Shown here: piece after piece, positions 1 through 9,876 of the stretch
Numbering within the stretch: the first letter of the stretch is position 1
Layout: each line of letters begins with the position of its first letter
DNA from: Candidatus Planktophila lacus
Lineage (GTDB): Bacteria; Actinomycetota; Actinomycetes; Nanopelagicales; Nanopelagicaceae
Assembly (NCBI RefSeq): GCF_002287925.1
Contig: NZ_CP016769.1
Span: forward strand, 1,302,001 to 1,366,000
Length of the DNA: 64,000 bases
Reading direction: 5' to 3'
Notes under the pieces: generated by a model
The model's input: only the letters and a program-made list of their open reading frames with translations
The model's database searches: none
Told to the model about the DNA's origin: nothing
Program-made: the position numbers and the translations under genes

Positions 1-308
1 AAGCGCTAAGTCGCGAGACCAATTTGGTTATTGGAATCTTTGGCCATGCTGGCGATGGAAATATGCACCCAACAATTGTTCACGATCACGGAGATACAGC
101 AGCGGCTGATCGCGCTAAGCAAGCCTTTGCGCGGATCGTTGAAATCGCTCAATCACTAGGCGGAACGGCAAGTGGCGAACACGGAATTGGTTCGATTAAG
201 CAAGGCTTTGTGGCAAATGAAATATCGCCAAAAGTTGCAGCGCTACAGCGAGAAGTTAAGAAAACCTTTGACCCTAACGGGATTTTAAATCCCGGTAAGA
301 AGATTTAA
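1..308 (+). CDS. FAD-linked oxidase, C-terminal end (GlcD/lactate-dehydrogenase-like), partial
   Basis: This is the last ~100 codons of a gene that begins before the window. The frame is open from base 3. The protein has the motif GHAGDGNMHP and, near the end, SGEHGIGSIKQGF and FDPNGILNPGK, which are hallmarks of the C-terminal domain of FAD-dependent 2-hydroxyacid dehydrogenases such as glycolate oxidase GlcD and D-lactate dehydrogenase. These cytoplasmic or membrane-associated flavoproteins oxidise 2-hydroxyacids to 2-oxoacids. The substrate cannot be decided from this fragment. The gene converges on clpC with only 12 bases between the two stop codons. The truncation is due to the window edge and is not a sign of decay. 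Confidence 0.85.
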   Translation, partial: ALSRETNLVIGIFGHAGDGNMHPTIVHDHGDTAAADRAKQAFARIVEIAQSLGGTASGEHGIGSIKQGFVANEISPKVAALQREVKKTFDPNGILNPGKKI

Positions 309-311
309 TTA

Positions 312-328
312 CCAAATATTTTATTTGG
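312..328. terminator. Weak shared hairpin between convergent genes
   Basis: CCAAAT at 312-317 pairs with ATTTGG at 323-328 around a 5-base loop. It lies between the oxidase stop and the clpC stop, whose stop codon is inside the hairpin. The stem is short and AT-rich, so it is at best a weak bidirectional terminator. Confidence 0.25.
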
Positions 329-2825
329 CAGCTTCAGCTAGATCTTCTGGTGAATCAGGCAAGGTTGCCTTTGGTGATCCAGCAAAAGTGAACTTAGCTT
401 CAGCATCGACGCCTTCAACATCTACAACGATGATCTCGCCGGCCTTTAGCTCGCCGAAGAGAATTCGCTCTGAGAGTGAATCTTCGATCTCGCGCTGAAT
501 AACGCGACGCAAAGGACGCGCACCAAGAAGTGGATCGTAACCACGAGCAGCAAGGAGATCCTTAGCTGCTTGAGTAAGTTCGATACCCATATCTTTTGCC
601 TTCAAGCGATCATCAAGGTTTGCGATCATGAGATCAACGATTTGAATAATCTGATCCTTCGTCAACTGGTGGAAGACGATTACATCATCGATACGGTTTA
701 AGAACTCAGGGCGGAAGTGGTTCTTGAGTTCATCTTGAACCTTGCCCTTCATGCGATCGTAATTTGTTAGATCGTCATCAATGTTGGCAAAGCCAAGTCC
801 GAGGCTCTTAGAGATATCGCGAGTACCAAGGTTGGTAGTCATGATGATTACAGTGTTCTTAAAGTCAACGGTACGACCTTGTGAATCAGTTAGTCGACCA
901 TCTTCAAGTACTTGAAGAAGTGAGTTGAAGATATCTGGGTGCGCTTTTTCGATTTCATCGAAAAGCACAACGGAGAATGGGCGACGACGAACCTTTTCAG
1001 TTAGCTGTCCACCTTCGTCGTAACCGACATATCCTGGAGGTGCACCAAATAGTCGTGAGGCTGTGTGGCGCTCAGAGTATTCAGACATATCGAGTTGGAT
1101 AAGTGCGGTCTCATCACCAAATAAGAATGAGGCAAGAGTGCGAGAAAGTTCGGTCTTACCAACACCTGAAGGACCGGCGAAGATAAATGAACCACCAGGG
1201 CGCTTTGGATCTTTCAAGCCAGCGCGAGTACGGCGGATTGCTTGTGACAACGCCTTGATCGCTTGATCTTGTCCGATAACGCGACGGTGTAGTTCATCTT
1301 CCATACGAAGCAGACGTGCAGTCTCTTCTTCAGTTAACTTAAATACTGGGATACCAGTTGAGGCAGAGAGAACTTGTGCAATTAACTCTTCATCAACTTC
1401 GGTGACCTTATCGAGGTCAGTTGCCTTCCAATTCTTTTCAGCTTCTGCTTTCTCAGCGATAAGAGTCTTTTCCTTATCGCGAAGTGCGGCAGCGCCTTCA
1501 AAGTCTTGGCCATCAATCGCAGATTCTTTTGCTTTGCGCGCTTCGGCGATCTTGTCATCGAATTCGCGGAGTTCGGCAGGTGCGGTCATGCGCTTGATGC
1601 GAAGACGTGAACCGGCTTCATCAATTAGATCGATCGCTTTATCTGGCAAGAAGCGATCTGAAATGTAGCGATCTGCCATATTTGCAGCTGCAGCAAGTGC
1701 GCCATCGGTAATTGATACGCGGTGGTGGGTTTCGTAACGATCGCGAAGTCCCTTAAGAATTTCAATGGTGTGAGCAACTGATGGCTCTTTAACTTGAATT
1801 GGTTGGAAGCGACGTTCTAGAGCAGCATCTTTCTCAACATGCTTGCGGTATTCATCGAGAGTTGTTGCACCAATTGTCTGGAGCTCACCGCGAGCAAGCA
1901 TCGGCTTCAAGATGCTGGCAGCATCGATCGCACCTTCTGCAGCGCCTGCGCCTACAAGTGTGTGGATTTCATCGATAAACAAAATAATGTCGCCGCGAGT
2001 TTTGATCTCTTTCAAAACTTTCTTTAGGCGCTCTTCGAAGTCACCGCGGTAGCGGCTACCGGCGACGAGTGCGCCGAGATCGAGAGAGTAAAGCTGCTTA
2101 TCTTTAAGAGTTTCAGGAACATCGTTCTTGTAAATCGCCTGAGCAAGTCCTTCAACAACTGCTGTCTTTCCAACGCCTGGTTCGCCAATTAACACTGGGT
2201 TATTTTTGGTACGACGTGAAAGAACTTGCATAACGCGTTCGATTTCGGTTTCGCGACCGATTACTGGGTCGAGCTTTCCTTCGCGCGCTGCCTGTGTCAG
2301 GTTGCGACCGAATTGATCGAGAACAAGTGAAGTAGATGGTGTGCCTTCTGCAGGACCGCCAGATGTTGCAGTTTCTTTTCCTTGGTAACCGGAAAGCAAT
2401 TGGATGACTTGCTGACGAACGCGATTTAAATCAGCGCCGAGTTTTACAAGAACTTGTGCAGCAACGCCTTCGCCTTCGCGAATTAGGCCGAGCAAAATAT
2501 GTTCTGTGCCGATGTAGTTGTGGCCGAGTTGCAACGCTTCGCGAAGTGAGAGTTCAAGAACTTTCTTGGCGCGAGGTGTAAAAGGAATATGGCCGCTAGG
2601 TGCTTGTTGTCCTTGGCCGATAATTTCTTCAACTTGTGCGCGAACGCCTTCAAGTGAGATGCCGAGAGCTTCGAGGCCCTTTGCAGCGACGCCTTCACCT
2701 TCGTGGATGAGACCAAGGAGAATGTGTTCTGTGCCGATGTAGTTGTGATTGAGCATGCGTGCTTCTTCTTGAGCCAAGACAACAACGCGTCGGGCTCGAT
2801 CGGTAAAGCGCTCAAACATGGGCAA
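321..2825 (-). CDS. clpC: ATP-dependent Clp protease ATP-binding subunit ClpC
   Basis: This 834-residue AAA+ unfoldase feeds substrates to the ClpP peptidase. In order it has two Clp-N repeats (about 1-145, with the repeated [13 protein letters not shown] motif), a first AAA domain with Walker A GEPGVGKT near residue 215 and Walker B ILFIDEIH, a UVR-type coiled middle domain (about 425-460) that separates ClpC from ClpB, a second AAA domain with GPSGVGKT near residue 555, and a ClpB-D2-like C-terminal domain. Length and order are normal for actinobacterial ClpC. The ATG is preceded by AAGGAG at good spacing. In many actinomycetes lsr2 lies between clpC and lysS; here a GNAT gene occupies that place. 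Confidence 0.97.
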   Translation of the reverse strand: MPMFERFTDRARRVVVLAQEEARMLNHNYIGTEHILLGLIHEGEGVAAKGLEALGISLEGVRAQVEEIIGQGQQAPSGHIPFTPRAKKVLELSLREALQLGHNYIGTEHILLGLIREGEGVAAQVLVKLGADLNRVRQQVIQLLSGYQGKETATSGGPAEGTPSTSLVLDQFGRNLTQAAREGKLDPVIGRETEIERVMQVLSRRTKNNPVLIGEPGVGKTAVVEGLAQAIYKNDVPETLKDKQLYSLDLGALVAGSRYRGDFEERLKKVLKEIKTRGDIILFIDEIHTLVGAGAAEGAIDAASILKPMLARGELQTIGATTLDEYRKHVEKDAALERRFQPIQVKEPSVAHTIEILKGLRDRYETHHRVSITDGALAAAANMADRYISDRFLPDKAIDLIDEAGSRLRIKRMTAPAELREFDDKIAEARKAKESAIDGQDFEGAAALRDKEKTLIAEKAEAEKNWKATDLDKVTEVDEELIAQVLSASTGIPVFKLTEEETARLLRMEDELHRRVIGQDQAIKALSQAIRRTRAGLKDPKRPGGSFIFAGPSGVGKTELSRTLASFLFGDETALIQLDMSEYSERHTASRLFGAPPGYVGYDEGGQLTEKVRRRPFSVVLFDEIEKAHPDIFNSLLQVLEDGRLTDSQGRTVDFKNTVIIMTTNLGTRDISKSLGLGFANIDDDLTNYDRMKGKVQDELKNHFRPEFLNRIDDVIVFHQLTKDQIIQIVDLMIANLDDRLKAKDMGIELTQAAKDLLAARGYDPLLGARPLRRVIQREIEDSLSERILFGELKAGEIIVVDVEGVDAEAKFTFAGSPKATLPDSPEDLAEAAK

Positions 2826-2963
2826 GGCTCCTTCTATTGGTTACTGCGTCAAGCCTATAACCCAACGCAGGGAAGACGCGAGGTGGATGGCTGGTACCCC
2901 TTAGAACCCCAGATTTAGCGGGGATATTCCCAATTAGGCCTACTTGTGGGGCTATTTGATGGA

Positions 2964-3458
2964 TTAGAGAGTCAGGAGCATGCGGGTATTGCCAAGGGTA
3001 TTTGGCTTTGCCGCTTCGAGATCCAAGAACTCAGCCACACCGGCATCGTAAGAACGAAGGAGCTCTTGATAAACATCTGGTGCAACTGGAGTTCCTTCAA
3101 TTTCAATAAATCCGTGGCTGCCGAAGAACTCGGTTCTAAATGTTAAACAGAAAATTCGTGCAACGCCAACTTCGCGGGCGCGTTCGATAATTTTTTCCAG
3201 GATTTGATGTCCAACGCCTTGGTTATGAAAACTTTTTTCAACGGCAACGGTACGAACTTCAGCTAGGTCATCCCACAAGACGTGGAGCGCACCACAACCA
3301 ATAACTTTTCCATCTACTTCAGCAACGGTAAATTCCTGAACGCTTTCATACAAAGTAACTGTCTCTTTAGAAAGCATCTGACCCGGGGCTGCATAAGAAT
3401 CTACTAACTGGCGAATTGCTTTTACATCGCTAGTGCGCGCCGGACGAATATTTACCAT
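2964..3458 (-). CDS. GNAT amino-acid N-acetyltransferase, short ArgA type (N-acetylglutamate synthase-like)
   Basis: This 164-residue single GNAT domain opens with NIRPARTSDVKAIRQLV. The acetyl-CoA binding motif A is VAVEKSFHNQGVGHQILEK (about 93-111), followed by FFGSHGFIEI. The overall pattern (GCGALHVLWDDLAEVRT, the PVAPDVYQELLRSYD stretch and a conserved C-terminal TLGNTRML) fits the short, kinase-less acetylglutamate synthases known from mycobacteria. Those acetylate glutamate or glutamine to start arginine synthesis. No other arginine genes are nearby, so the substrate is inferred from family resemblance alone. It lies 14 bases downstream of lysS on the same strand and is probably cotranscribed. 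Confidence 0.75.
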   Translation of the reverse strand: MVNIRPARTSDVKAIRQLVDSYAAPGQMLSKETVTLYESVQEFTVAEVDGKVIGCGALHVLWDDLAEVRTVAVEKSFHNQGVGHQILEKIIERAREVGVARIFCLTFRTEFFGSHGFIEIEGTPVAPDVYQELLRSYDAGVAEFLDLEAAKPNTLGNTRMLLTL

Positions 3459-3472
3459 GAGAAAACTTTGCG

Positions 3473-4981
3473 TTATTCGATTTCTGGCTTAACGAGTGGG
3501 AAGAGAATTGTTTCGCGAATACCAAGACCAGTAAGCGCCATCAGCAAACGATCAACGCCCATTCCCATTCCGCCCATTGGTGGCATCGCAAATTCCATCG
3601 CGCGCAAGAAATCTTCATCGACTTGCATCGCTTCTAAATCACCCTTGGCACCGAGCGTTGCTTGTTCTACTAAACGCTCGCGCTGAATAACTGGATCAAT
3701 TAATTCAGAGTAACCAGTTGCTAGTTCGAAGCCATCGACGTAGAGATCCCACTTTTCAGCAACTCCTGGAATTTCGCGATGTGCGCGAACAAGTGGTGAT
3801 GTATCAACTGGGAATCCCATGACAAATGTAGGCTCAATTAACTGATCTTTTGCCACGTGCTCAAAGATCTCTTCGGCTAATTTGCCAGTGATCCACTTCG
3901 GATCGATCTTCATACCGAGCTTGGTTGCAATCTTCTTTAGATCTTCAATTGGAGTAAGCGCTGTAACGGTTTCCCCAACGCCTGTTGAAATAGCGTCATA
4001 GAGCGAAATCTCTTTCCACTTTCCGCCAAGGTCAGCCTGGCGACCATCATGATGAGTAACAGTGTGCGAACCGGCAACTGCCATCGCAGCGTTCTGTACT
4101 AGTGAACGAGTTAAATCTGCGATCGAACGCCAGTCACCATATGCCTGATAGCTCTCGATCATTGCAAACTCAGGAGAGTGTGAAGAATCAGCGCCTTCAT
4201 TGCGGAAGTTACGGTTAATTTCAAATACGCGCTCGATGCCACCAACCACACAACGCTTCAAGAAAAGTTCTGGCGCAATACGCAGGAAGAGATCCATATC
4301 GTAAGCATTTGAGAAAGATTTGAAGGGACGAGCTGCTGCGCCACCGTGCATTACCTGCAACATCGGTGTTTCAACTTCAATGAAGTTCTCGTTATGGAAA
4401 GTCTCGCGCAGTGAACGCATTACCGCTGGACGCAGACGTGCATTAGAGCGCGCTTCTTCGCGAACAATGAGGTCTACATAACGCATGCGCACACGCGTTT
4501 CCTCAGACATTGGCTTGTGATCATTAGGCAACGGACGAAGTGACTTTGCTGCAATTGCATATGAGTTTGCCAAGATTGAAAGTTCACCGCGCTTTGAAGT
4601 GATGATCTCGCCAGTAACGCTGACGATATCTCCAAGATCGATATCGCTCTTCCAGGAATCTAAAACTTCTTGACCGACTTTGTCTAGAGAAAGCATCGCT
4701 TGAAGTTCAGTGCCATCGCCTTCGCGCAGAGTTGCAAAACAGAGCTTGCCGGTATCGCGCTTAAAAATTACGCGACCCGTAAGGCTTTGAATATCTCCGG
4801 TGGCTTTATCTATTTCGAGATCTACGTACTTAGCGCGGATATCAGCCAGTGATGAGGTGCGAGCAACAGCAACTGGGTAAGGCTCAACGCCTCGCTCGAT
4901 TAAGCCAGCGCGCTTTTCGCGACGGATGCGCAGTTGTTCTGGCAGATCGTCTTCGATTGGCGCTTGTGGTTCGTTGCTCAT
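3473..4981 (-). CDS. lysS: Lysine--tRNA ligase, class II
   Basis: This 502-residue enzyme charges tRNA-Lys with lysine in the cytoplasm. It has an N-terminal OB-fold (about 60-160, including [19 protein letters not shown]) and a class II catalytic core. Motif 2 is [20 protein letters not shown], and motif 3 is the [16 protein letters not shown] region near the C-terminus. Length is normal. A tRNA-Lys(UUU) gene is present in the same window at 31806-31878. coaX lies 19 bases upstream, so lysS may be the distal part of the panC-nadB-nadC-coaX unit or may have its own promoter. Confidence 0.98.
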   Translation of the reverse strand: MSNEPQAPIEDDLPEQLRIRREKRAGLIERGVEPYPVAVARTSSLADIRAKYVDLEIDKATGDIQSLTGRVIFKRDTGKLCFATLREGDGTELQAMLSLDKVGQEVLDSWKSDIDLGDIVSVTGEIITSKRGELSILANSYAIAAKSLRPLPNDHKPMSEETRVRMRYVDLIVREEARSNARLRPAVMRSLRETFHNENFIEVETPMLQVMHGGAAARPFKSFSNAYDMDLFLRIAPELFLKRCVVGGIERVFEINRNFRNEGADSSHSPEFAMIESYQAYGDWRSIADLTRSLVQNAAMAVAGSHTVTHHDGRQADLGGKWKEISLYDAISTGVGETVTALTPIEDLKKIATKLGMKIDPKWITGKLAEEIFEHVAKDQLIEPTFVMGFPVDTSPLVRAHREIPGVAEKWDLYVDGFELATGYSELIDPVIQRERLVEQATLGAKGDLEAMQVDEDFLRAMEFAMPPMGGMGMGVDRLLMALTGLGIRETILFPLVKPEIE

Positions 4982-5000
4982 AATGACGAGAGTCTACCTA

Positions 5001-5765
5001 TTAGATATTTCGCTCGTGGATCAGGCGCAGGCCAATTAGCGTGAGATCAGGCTCATGCTCATCAATAGTTTCGGCAACGCCAATAATTAGCGGGGCTAAT
5101 CCGCCGGTTGCAATAACTGTTGGTGCTTGGTCATAACTCTGCGCTAATTCGGCAGTAATGCGATCGACCAAACCATCTACTTGGCCAGCAAATCCAAAGA
5201 TAGTTCCAGATTGCAGCGCTTCAACGGTGTTCTTTCCGATAACGCTCTTTGGGCGAATCAACTCAACTTTGCGCAATTGGGCAGCGCGCGCAGCAAGGGC
5301 ATCAACTGAAATTTCAATACCGGGTGCAAGTGCGCCACCAAGAAATTCGCCCTTTGGTGAAACAACGTCGAGATTTGTAGAAGTTCCGAAATCAACCACG
5401 ATCGCTGGGCCAGCATAGAGAACATGTGCAGCCAAAGTATTAACAATGCGGTCTGCGCCAATTTCCTTTGGATTATCAACCAACAGCGGAACGCCGGTCT
5501 TGGTGCCAGGTTCAACAATTGTTGTTGGAATCTTTGAAAAGTAAGAGGCGATCATCGTGCGAAGTTCGCGCAATGTTGCTGGAACAGTCGAACAGATTGA
5601 TAGACCAGTAACTTCGTAATCTGCAACTAGCGCGTTGAACTGCAACCAGAGCTCATCAGCGGTTGTGCGTGGGTCGGTCTTTACGCGCCATGAGCGCACA
5701 AGTTCTTCGCCATCAAAGATTCCTAGGACCGTATTGGTATTTCCGACATCAACTGTTAACAACAT
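5001..5765 (-). CDS. coaX: Type III pantothenate kinase
   Basis: The 254-residue product phosphorylates pantothenate, the first step of coenzyme A synthesis. The N-terminus LLTVDVGNTNTVLGIFDG is the ASKHA phosphate-binding DxGNTN motif of CoaX. The inner PTTIVEPGTKTGVPLL region, GADRIVNTLAA and VVDFGTSTNLDVV are the other family motifs, and GGLAPLI sits near the end. It begins 2 bases after nadC ends and shares a transcript with panC, which makes its substrate. No type I kinase was seen in this window. Confidence 0.96.
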   Translation of the reverse strand: MLLTVDVGNTNTVLGIFDGEELVRSWRVKTDPRTTADELWLQFNALVADYEVTGLSICSTVPATLRELRTMIASYFSKIPTTIVEPGTKTGVPLLVDNPKEIGADRIVNTLAAHVLYAGPAIVVDFGTSTNLDVVSPKGEFLGGALAPGIEISVDALAARAAQLRKVELIRPKSVIGKNTVEALQSGTIFGFAGQVDGLVDRITAELAQSYDQAPTVIATGGLAPLIIGVAETIDEHEPDLTLIGLRLIHERNI

Positions 5766-5767
5766 AA

Positions 5768-6604
5768 CTACTCCGCTCTCAGATCTAGACCGATATCAAA
5801 AACTGGCGCTGAATGTGTAAGGGCTCCGATGGCGATGTAATCAACGCCGCTTTTGGCATAGGCACGTGCGTTCTCTAGTGAAATTCCACCTGATGCTTCG
5901 AGTTTGCAGACGCCGTTTACGATCGCAACTGCTTCAGTGCATTGTGCAGGGCTCATATTGTCGAGTAGAACTAAGTCAGGCTTTTGCGGTAAAACGTCAC
6001 GCAACTGATCGAGCGTATCTACTTCGATTTCAATCTCTGAATCTGGGTATAAAGCGCGCACTTTGGCAAAGGCTTCTACAACGCCGCCCGCTGCGGCAAT
6101 GTGATTATCTTTAATAAGCGCTGCATCACTTAGGTTCATACGATGATTTGTACCGCCACCCATGCGTACTGCGTATTTTTCAAGCACTCTCATACCTGGA
6201 GTTGTTTTGCGGGTATCGCGAACCTGGCACTTAGTTCCAGCAACTTCTTTAACCCAAGCACTCGTTAGCGTTGCTACTCCGCTTAATTGGCTAAAGAAGT
6301 TAAGTGCGGTGCGCTCGGCCAATAAAATTGCCCGGGTATTTCCAGAAACGCTGAGCAAAATATCTCCAGCGCTTACCTGATCACCATCGTTCTTTACTCG
6401 CTTAATTTCGGTAAGCCCGACTTCACGTAATACCGCTTCCGCAACTTCTATTCCAGCGATTACTCCGCTCTTGCGAGCAGTGAAATCAGCTTTCGCAGTT
6501 GCCTTTTCGTCAATGGTGGCAACGGAAGTTATATCTTCGCCGCCCGCCAAATCTTCAACGATAGCTGCTTTAATCAAATCAAAATCAGATTTAGAAAGTG
6601 TCAT
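5768..6604 (-). CDS. nadC: Nicotinate-nucleotide diphosphorylase (carboxylating)
   Basis: This 278-residue enzyme converts quinolinate and PRPP to nicotinate mononucleotide in de novo NAD synthesis. Recognisable motifs are DITSVAT at the N-terminus, the RDTRKTTPGMR substrate loop (about 131-141), the GGGTNHRMNL segment, IKDNHI, and EIEVDTLDQL followed by LLDNMSP and EASGGISLEN. The ATG overlaps the nadB stop by one base (TAATG), which indicates translational coupling with the preceding pathway enzyme. nadA, the quinolinate synthase that acts between NadB and NadC, is not in the window. Confidence 0.97.
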   Translation of the reverse strand: MTLSKSDFDLIKAAIVEDLAGGEDITSVATIDEKATAKADFTARKSGVIAGIEVAEAVLREVGLTEIKRVKNDGDQVSAGDILLSVSGNTRAILLAERTALNFFSQLSGVATLTSAWVKEVAGTKCQVRDTRKTTPGMRVLEKYAVRMGGGTNHRMNLSDAALIKDNHIAAAGGVVEAFAKVRALYPDSEIEIEVDTLDQLRDVLPQKPDLVLLDNMSPAQCTEAVAIVNGVCKLEASGGISLENARAYAKSGVDYIAIGALTHSAPVFDIGLDLRAE

Positions 6605-8214
6605 TACTTTCCTACCTCCTGATAGCTAGTAGTCCAATCGCCGCGATTATCTAGTTGCTGGACAATGCGCTTTCGCCAATTACTTTCAGTGTTTGGAAAA
6701 TCTTCTCGCCAATGCGAACCGCGGGTTTCTTGGCGGATCAACGCTGCTTTAAGAATCGCTTGCGCAAGTTGGAAGAGATTGGTGGTCTCCCAAGCTTCAA
6801 CACATGGATTCGAACTCGTGCGATCTTGAATACGAGTTAGATCAGCGCTGGTTTGCAGTAGTGAATCGGAAGAACGAAGTACACCGGCACCGCGGCTCAT
6901 GCTTAGCTGCAGCTCGCGACGAGTTTCTGGGTCTAGCAGAACGCTTTCGGAATTATTCTCAATAGGTTCGCTATGTTCGGGCAGATTGCCAGCGATATCT
7001 GCAGCAATTCGTGCGCTAAAAACCAAACCTTCAAGCAGAGAATTTGATGCCAAACGGTTGGCTCCGTGAACTCCAGAACAAGCGGTTTCACCGCAGGCAT
7101 AGAGGCCTTTAACGCTGGTGCGGCCATTTAAATCAACGCGAACTCCACCTGATGCGTAATGTGAAGCAGGAGCAACTGGGATTAAATCTTTTGCGGGATC
7201 AATTCCATTTGCAATACATGATGCGTAGATAGTTGGAAAGCGCGCTTCAAAACCACTTAAGTGTCGAACATCTAACCAGACGTGATGTGCACCGGTTTTA
7301 TTCATGGTGCGCATAGATGCGATTGCAACAACATCTCGTGGTGCAAGTTCGGCTAACGCATGTTCGGCAACCATAAAGCGCTCACCAGCATCGTTAAGTA
7401 GGTAAGCGCCTTCACCACGAACCGCTTCGCTAATTAGCGGTTGCTGACCTTGGGTATTATCGCCAAGCCATAAAACTGTGGGGTGGAATTGGATAAATTC
7501 CACGTCAGCAACTTTTGCACCAGCGCGAAGTGCCAGCGCGACTCCATCGCCAGTTGAGACTGATGGGTTTGTGGTTTGTGCGAAAACTTGTCCGAGGCCA
7601 CCAGTGGCAAGTACAACTGCTTTACCAAGTGCGCGTCCAACGCCATCACGGCTACCTGCACCGATTACGTGCAAGGTAACACCACAAACAGAACCACTGG
7701 CATCTTTAATTGCATCTAATACAAGTGCATGTTCAACAACTTCAATCTCTGGATCATCATGAACAGCAGCAAGAAGTGCGCGTGAAACTTCAGCACCTGT
7801 TGCATCTCCACCAGCGTGCAAGATGCGATTACGTAGATGACCACCTTCGCGAGTTAACGAGATTTCACCGCTTGCTTCAGTATCAAAGATTGCACCGCGT
7901 TCGATTAGCTTGCGAACGGCTTCTGGTCCCTCGGTAACAAGTACGCGGACAGCTTCTTCATCGCATAAATCTGCGCCTGCAACCAAGGTATCTTTTAGAT
8001 GTTGATCAGGTGTATCTCCTGGGCCAAGTGCTGCAGCGATACCGCCTTGCGCCCATTTGGTAGAGCCTTCATCGACCTTTGATTTAGTAACAATCAAAAC
8101 CGTAAGTCCATAAGTGCGCGCCTGTAGAGCGGTAGTTAACCCAGCGATTCCAGAACCAACAACAATGACATCTGCTTGGGCGGTCCAGCCAGGAGCGGGC
8201 GCTAACAACTTCAT
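6604..8214 (-). CDS. nadB: L-aspartate oxidase
   Basis: This flavoprotein oxidises aspartate to iminoaspartate for quinolinate synthesis. The FAD-binding dinucleotide motif VIVVGSGIAGLTTAL lies near residue 15. STKWAQGGIAA, the REGGHLRNRILHAGGDATG active-site region, EFIQFHPT and GLYACGETACSGVHGANRLASN are typical of NadB. I place the start at 8214 (536 residues), not at a longer in-frame start at 8271. The ATG at 8214 overlaps the panC stop as ATGA and has AGGAG 7 bases upstream. The longer form would overlap panC by 61 bases. The C-terminal helical domain is complete. Confidence 0.95.
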   Translation of the reverse strand: MKLLAPAPGWTAQADVIVVGSGIAGLTTALQARTYGLTVLIVTKSKVDEGSTKWAQGGIAAALGPGDTPDQHLKDTLVAGADLCDEEAVRVLVTEGPEAVRKLIERGAIFDTEASGEISLTREGGHLRNRILHAGGDATGAEVSRALLAAVHDDPEIEVVEHALVLDAIKDASGSVCGVTLHVIGAGSRDGVGRALGKAVVLATGGLGQVFAQTTNPSVSTGDGVALALRAGAKVADVEFIQFHPTVLWLGDNTQGQQPLISEAVRGEGAYLLNDAGERFMVAEHALAELAPRDVVAIASMRTMNKTGAHHVWLDVRHLSGFEARFPTIYASCIANGIDPAKDLIPVAPASHYASGGVRVDLNGRTSVKGLYACGETACSGVHGANRLASNSLLEGLVFSARIAADIAGNLPEHSEPIENNSESVLLDPETRRELQLSMSRGAGVLRSSDSLLQTSADLTRIQDRTSSNPCVEAWETTNLFQLAQAILKAALIRQETRGSHWREDFPNTESNWRKRIVQQLDNRGDWTTSYQEVGK

Positions 8215-9020
8215 CGCACAGCTCCTAACTTCATCTCCATATTGTCGATCAAACGCACCCCATTTAGCCAACCGGCGATAATCGCACGCTTATTTGCCGT
8301 CGCATCTATCGCCTTTGAAAAATCCTTCTCATCGATGATCTCGGCGTAATCCAGAGTAAAACCTGCTGCCGATTTTGCCACAGTGGTTAACGCTGCCTGC
8401 GCTGCTGATAAATCAGGAGAATCCGCTGCAGCATTTAGTGCACTGTAGAGAACTTGTGCTTGCTCGCGCGCTTTTTCATCCAATCGCACATTGCGAGATG
8501 ACATCGCAAGTCCATCAGCTTCACGGATTGTTGGTGCGGCAACAATTTCAATATCTGATTTGAGCTCTGTGATGAGCTTTCGAATAAGTGTTAACTGCTG
8601 AAAATCTTTCTCACCAAAAATCGCAGTTTTTGGTCTAACCAATTGAAATAACCTTGCAACAACCGTAACAACGCCATCAAAGTGTCCAGAACGAGAAGCG
8701 CCCTCATAGAGATCTCCTAAAGCGCCAGCAGAACGCTTTGCAAAGCCTGCTGGATAAATCTCTTCGTAGGTAGGTAACCAGAGATGAGTAACGCCAGATT
8801 CTTTAGCTAAATCAATATCCCGATCTGGCGTTTTAGGATATTTGGTTAACTCTTCTTGATCTTCAAATTGCAGTGGATTTACAAAGATGCTGGCGACAAC
8901 AAAATCAGATTTTTCACGCGCTAATTTAAATAGCGAAGCATGGCCTTGATGAAGCGCGCCCATCGTCGGAACAAATGCGCAGCCGTAAGCGAGTTCGGTA
9001 GAACTAGTGACTATCTTCAT
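8211..9020 (-). CDS. panC: Pantothenate synthetase
   Basis: The 269-residue product joins pantoate and beta-alanine, using ATP, to make pantothenate. VPTMGALHQGHASL (about 17-30) holds the HxGH nucleotide-binding signature. FVNPLQFEDQEEL, GEKDFQQLTLI and the SSRN near residue 174 are the other conserved parts of the fold. It leads a unit panC-nadB-nadC-coaX. Its ATG is preceded by GGAG, and a -10-like TATAGT lies about 40 bases upstream. panB and panD, needed for the precursors, are not nearby. In many actinobacteria panD follows panC; here the NAD genes take that place. Confidence 0.97.
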   Translation of the reverse strand: MKIVTSSTELAYGCAFVPTMGALHQGHASLFKLAREKSDFVVASIFVNPLQFEDQEELTKYPKTPDRDIDLAKESGVTHLWLPTYEEIYPAGFAKRSAGALGDLYEGASRSGHFDGVVTVVARLFQLVRPKTAIFGEKDFQQLTLIRKLITELKSDIEIVAAPTIREADGLAMSSRNVRLDEKAREQAQVLYSALNAAADSPDLSAAQAALTTVAKSAAGFTLDYAEIIDEKDFSKAIDATANKRAIIAGWLNGVRLIDNMEMKLGAVR

Positions 9021-9059
9021 GATCTTGGCTCCAGTCCTTTCAGGTACCGGGCGGTGATG

Positions 9060-9065
9060 ACTATA
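9060..9065 (-). promoter_or_regulatory. Candidate -10 element of panC-nadB-nadC-coaX
   Basis: TATAGT on the minus strand lies in the 56-base gap between folK and panC. It would give a leader of roughly 30 bases that carries the GGAG ribosome binding site. No clear -35 box is visible. Confidence 0.35.
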
Positions 9066-9076
9066 AGTTTAAGGCT

Positions 9077-9523
9077 TTACGGCAATTGCACCAAAAGCTC
9101 AGAAATCTTGCCGTGGGTAAGAAGAATTGCCTCAGGGTCAATCGAAACCCAGGGTTCAAGTACGAAACGCCTCTCATGTGCGCGCGGGTGCGGCAGCTTT
9201 AATTCATCAGCAGAACTTAAAAGTGATCCGTATTGAATCAAATCTAAATCAATAGTGCGTGGTCCCCATTTTTCTAGGCGCTGTCTGCCAAGTGCTTTTT
9301 CGATGCCATGAAGTAAAGAGAGTAAATCCATCGCAGGCAGTTCACTTTCAACGATACAGACCGCATTTAGATAATCAGGTTGCTCGATATCGCTGACGGG
9401 TTTTGTGGAGAAATACTCAGAAACAGAGATTACATCCGTGGCCTCGCGCAACATCGCTACCGCTAAATCCATCTGTGCTTTGGGATCTCCAATATTTGCA
9501 CCTAGCGCGATTACCGCTTTCAT
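9077..9523 (-). CDS. folK: 2-amino-4-hydroxy-6-hydroxymethyldihydropteridine diphosphokinase
   Basis: The 148-residue protein transfers pyrophosphate from ATP to hydroxymethyl-dihydropterin in folate synthesis. ALGANIGDPKAQM at the N-terminus and the signature GPRTIDLDLIQYG (about 88-100) followed by LPHPRAHERRFVLEPW are diagnostic. It overlaps folB by four bases (ATGA). It is the last gene of the ftsH-folE-folP-folB-folK series. Length is close to the single-domain norm. Confidence 0.95.
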   Translation of the reverse strand: MKAVIALGANIGDPKAQMDLAVAMLREATDVISVSEYFSTKPVSDIEQPDYLNAVCIVESELPAMDLLSLLHGIEKALGRQRLEKWGPRTIDLDLIQYGSLLSSADELKLPHPRAHERRFVLEPWVSIDPEAILLTHGKISELLVQLP

Positions 9524-9876
9524 CGTGAGATGGTGACCGAGATGTCTTTTACTTCAGCCGCAACTGGCGCTTGTGGTTTATGAACAGTGACAGTTACTCG
9601 TGCTGCTTGAGCAAATGTAATCTTGATTCGTTCTGCAATACGACCGGCCAGTTTTTCAATTAGTGAAACTGGATTTGTGGTGATCTCTTCAACAACTAAA
9701 TCGATGACTTCCGCGTAGTTAATTGTGTCTTTCACATCATCGCTAACGCTGGCGCGGGTCAGATCAACTTCCAGTTCTACATCGACATAGAAATCTTGGC
9801 CGTTGGCGCGTTCTGCCTCAAAGACTCCGTGATAACCAAAGCCTTTAATTCCAGTGATGCGAATTAGATCAGCCAT
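9520..9876 (-). CDS. folB: Dihydroneopterin aldolase
   Basis: This 118-residue enzyme cleaves dihydroneopterin to hydroxymethyl-dihydropterin and glycolaldehyde. The pattern RITGIKGFGYHGVFEAER at the start, DFYVDVELEVDL, the INYAEVIDLV stretch and SLIEKLAGRIAERI match FolB. The conserved lysine of HKPQAPV near the C-terminus is present. Its start lies inside the end of folP (8-base overlap), so the folate genes are tightly coupled. Confidence 0.95.
   Translation of the reverse strand: MADLIRITGIKGFGYHGVFEAERANGQDFYVDVELEVDLTRASVSDDVKDTINYAEVIDLVVEEITTNPVSLIEKLAGRIAERIKITFAQAARVTVTVHKPQAPVAAEVKDISVTISR

Noticed and set aside
1-308. Truncated oxidase as a pseudogene
   Set aside because: The reading frame is open to the window edge, so the truncation is artificial. 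The same holds for recR at the other end.
1001-2815. Several plus- and minus-strand ORFs of 60-110 codons inside clpC
   Set aside because: They are antisense or out-of-frame shadows of clpC. The ClpC frame has complete domains and the shadows have no recognisable sequence or RBS.
8215-8271. A longer nadB start
   Set aside because: It would overlap panC by 61 bases. The ATG at 8214 has an RBS and an ATGA overlap.
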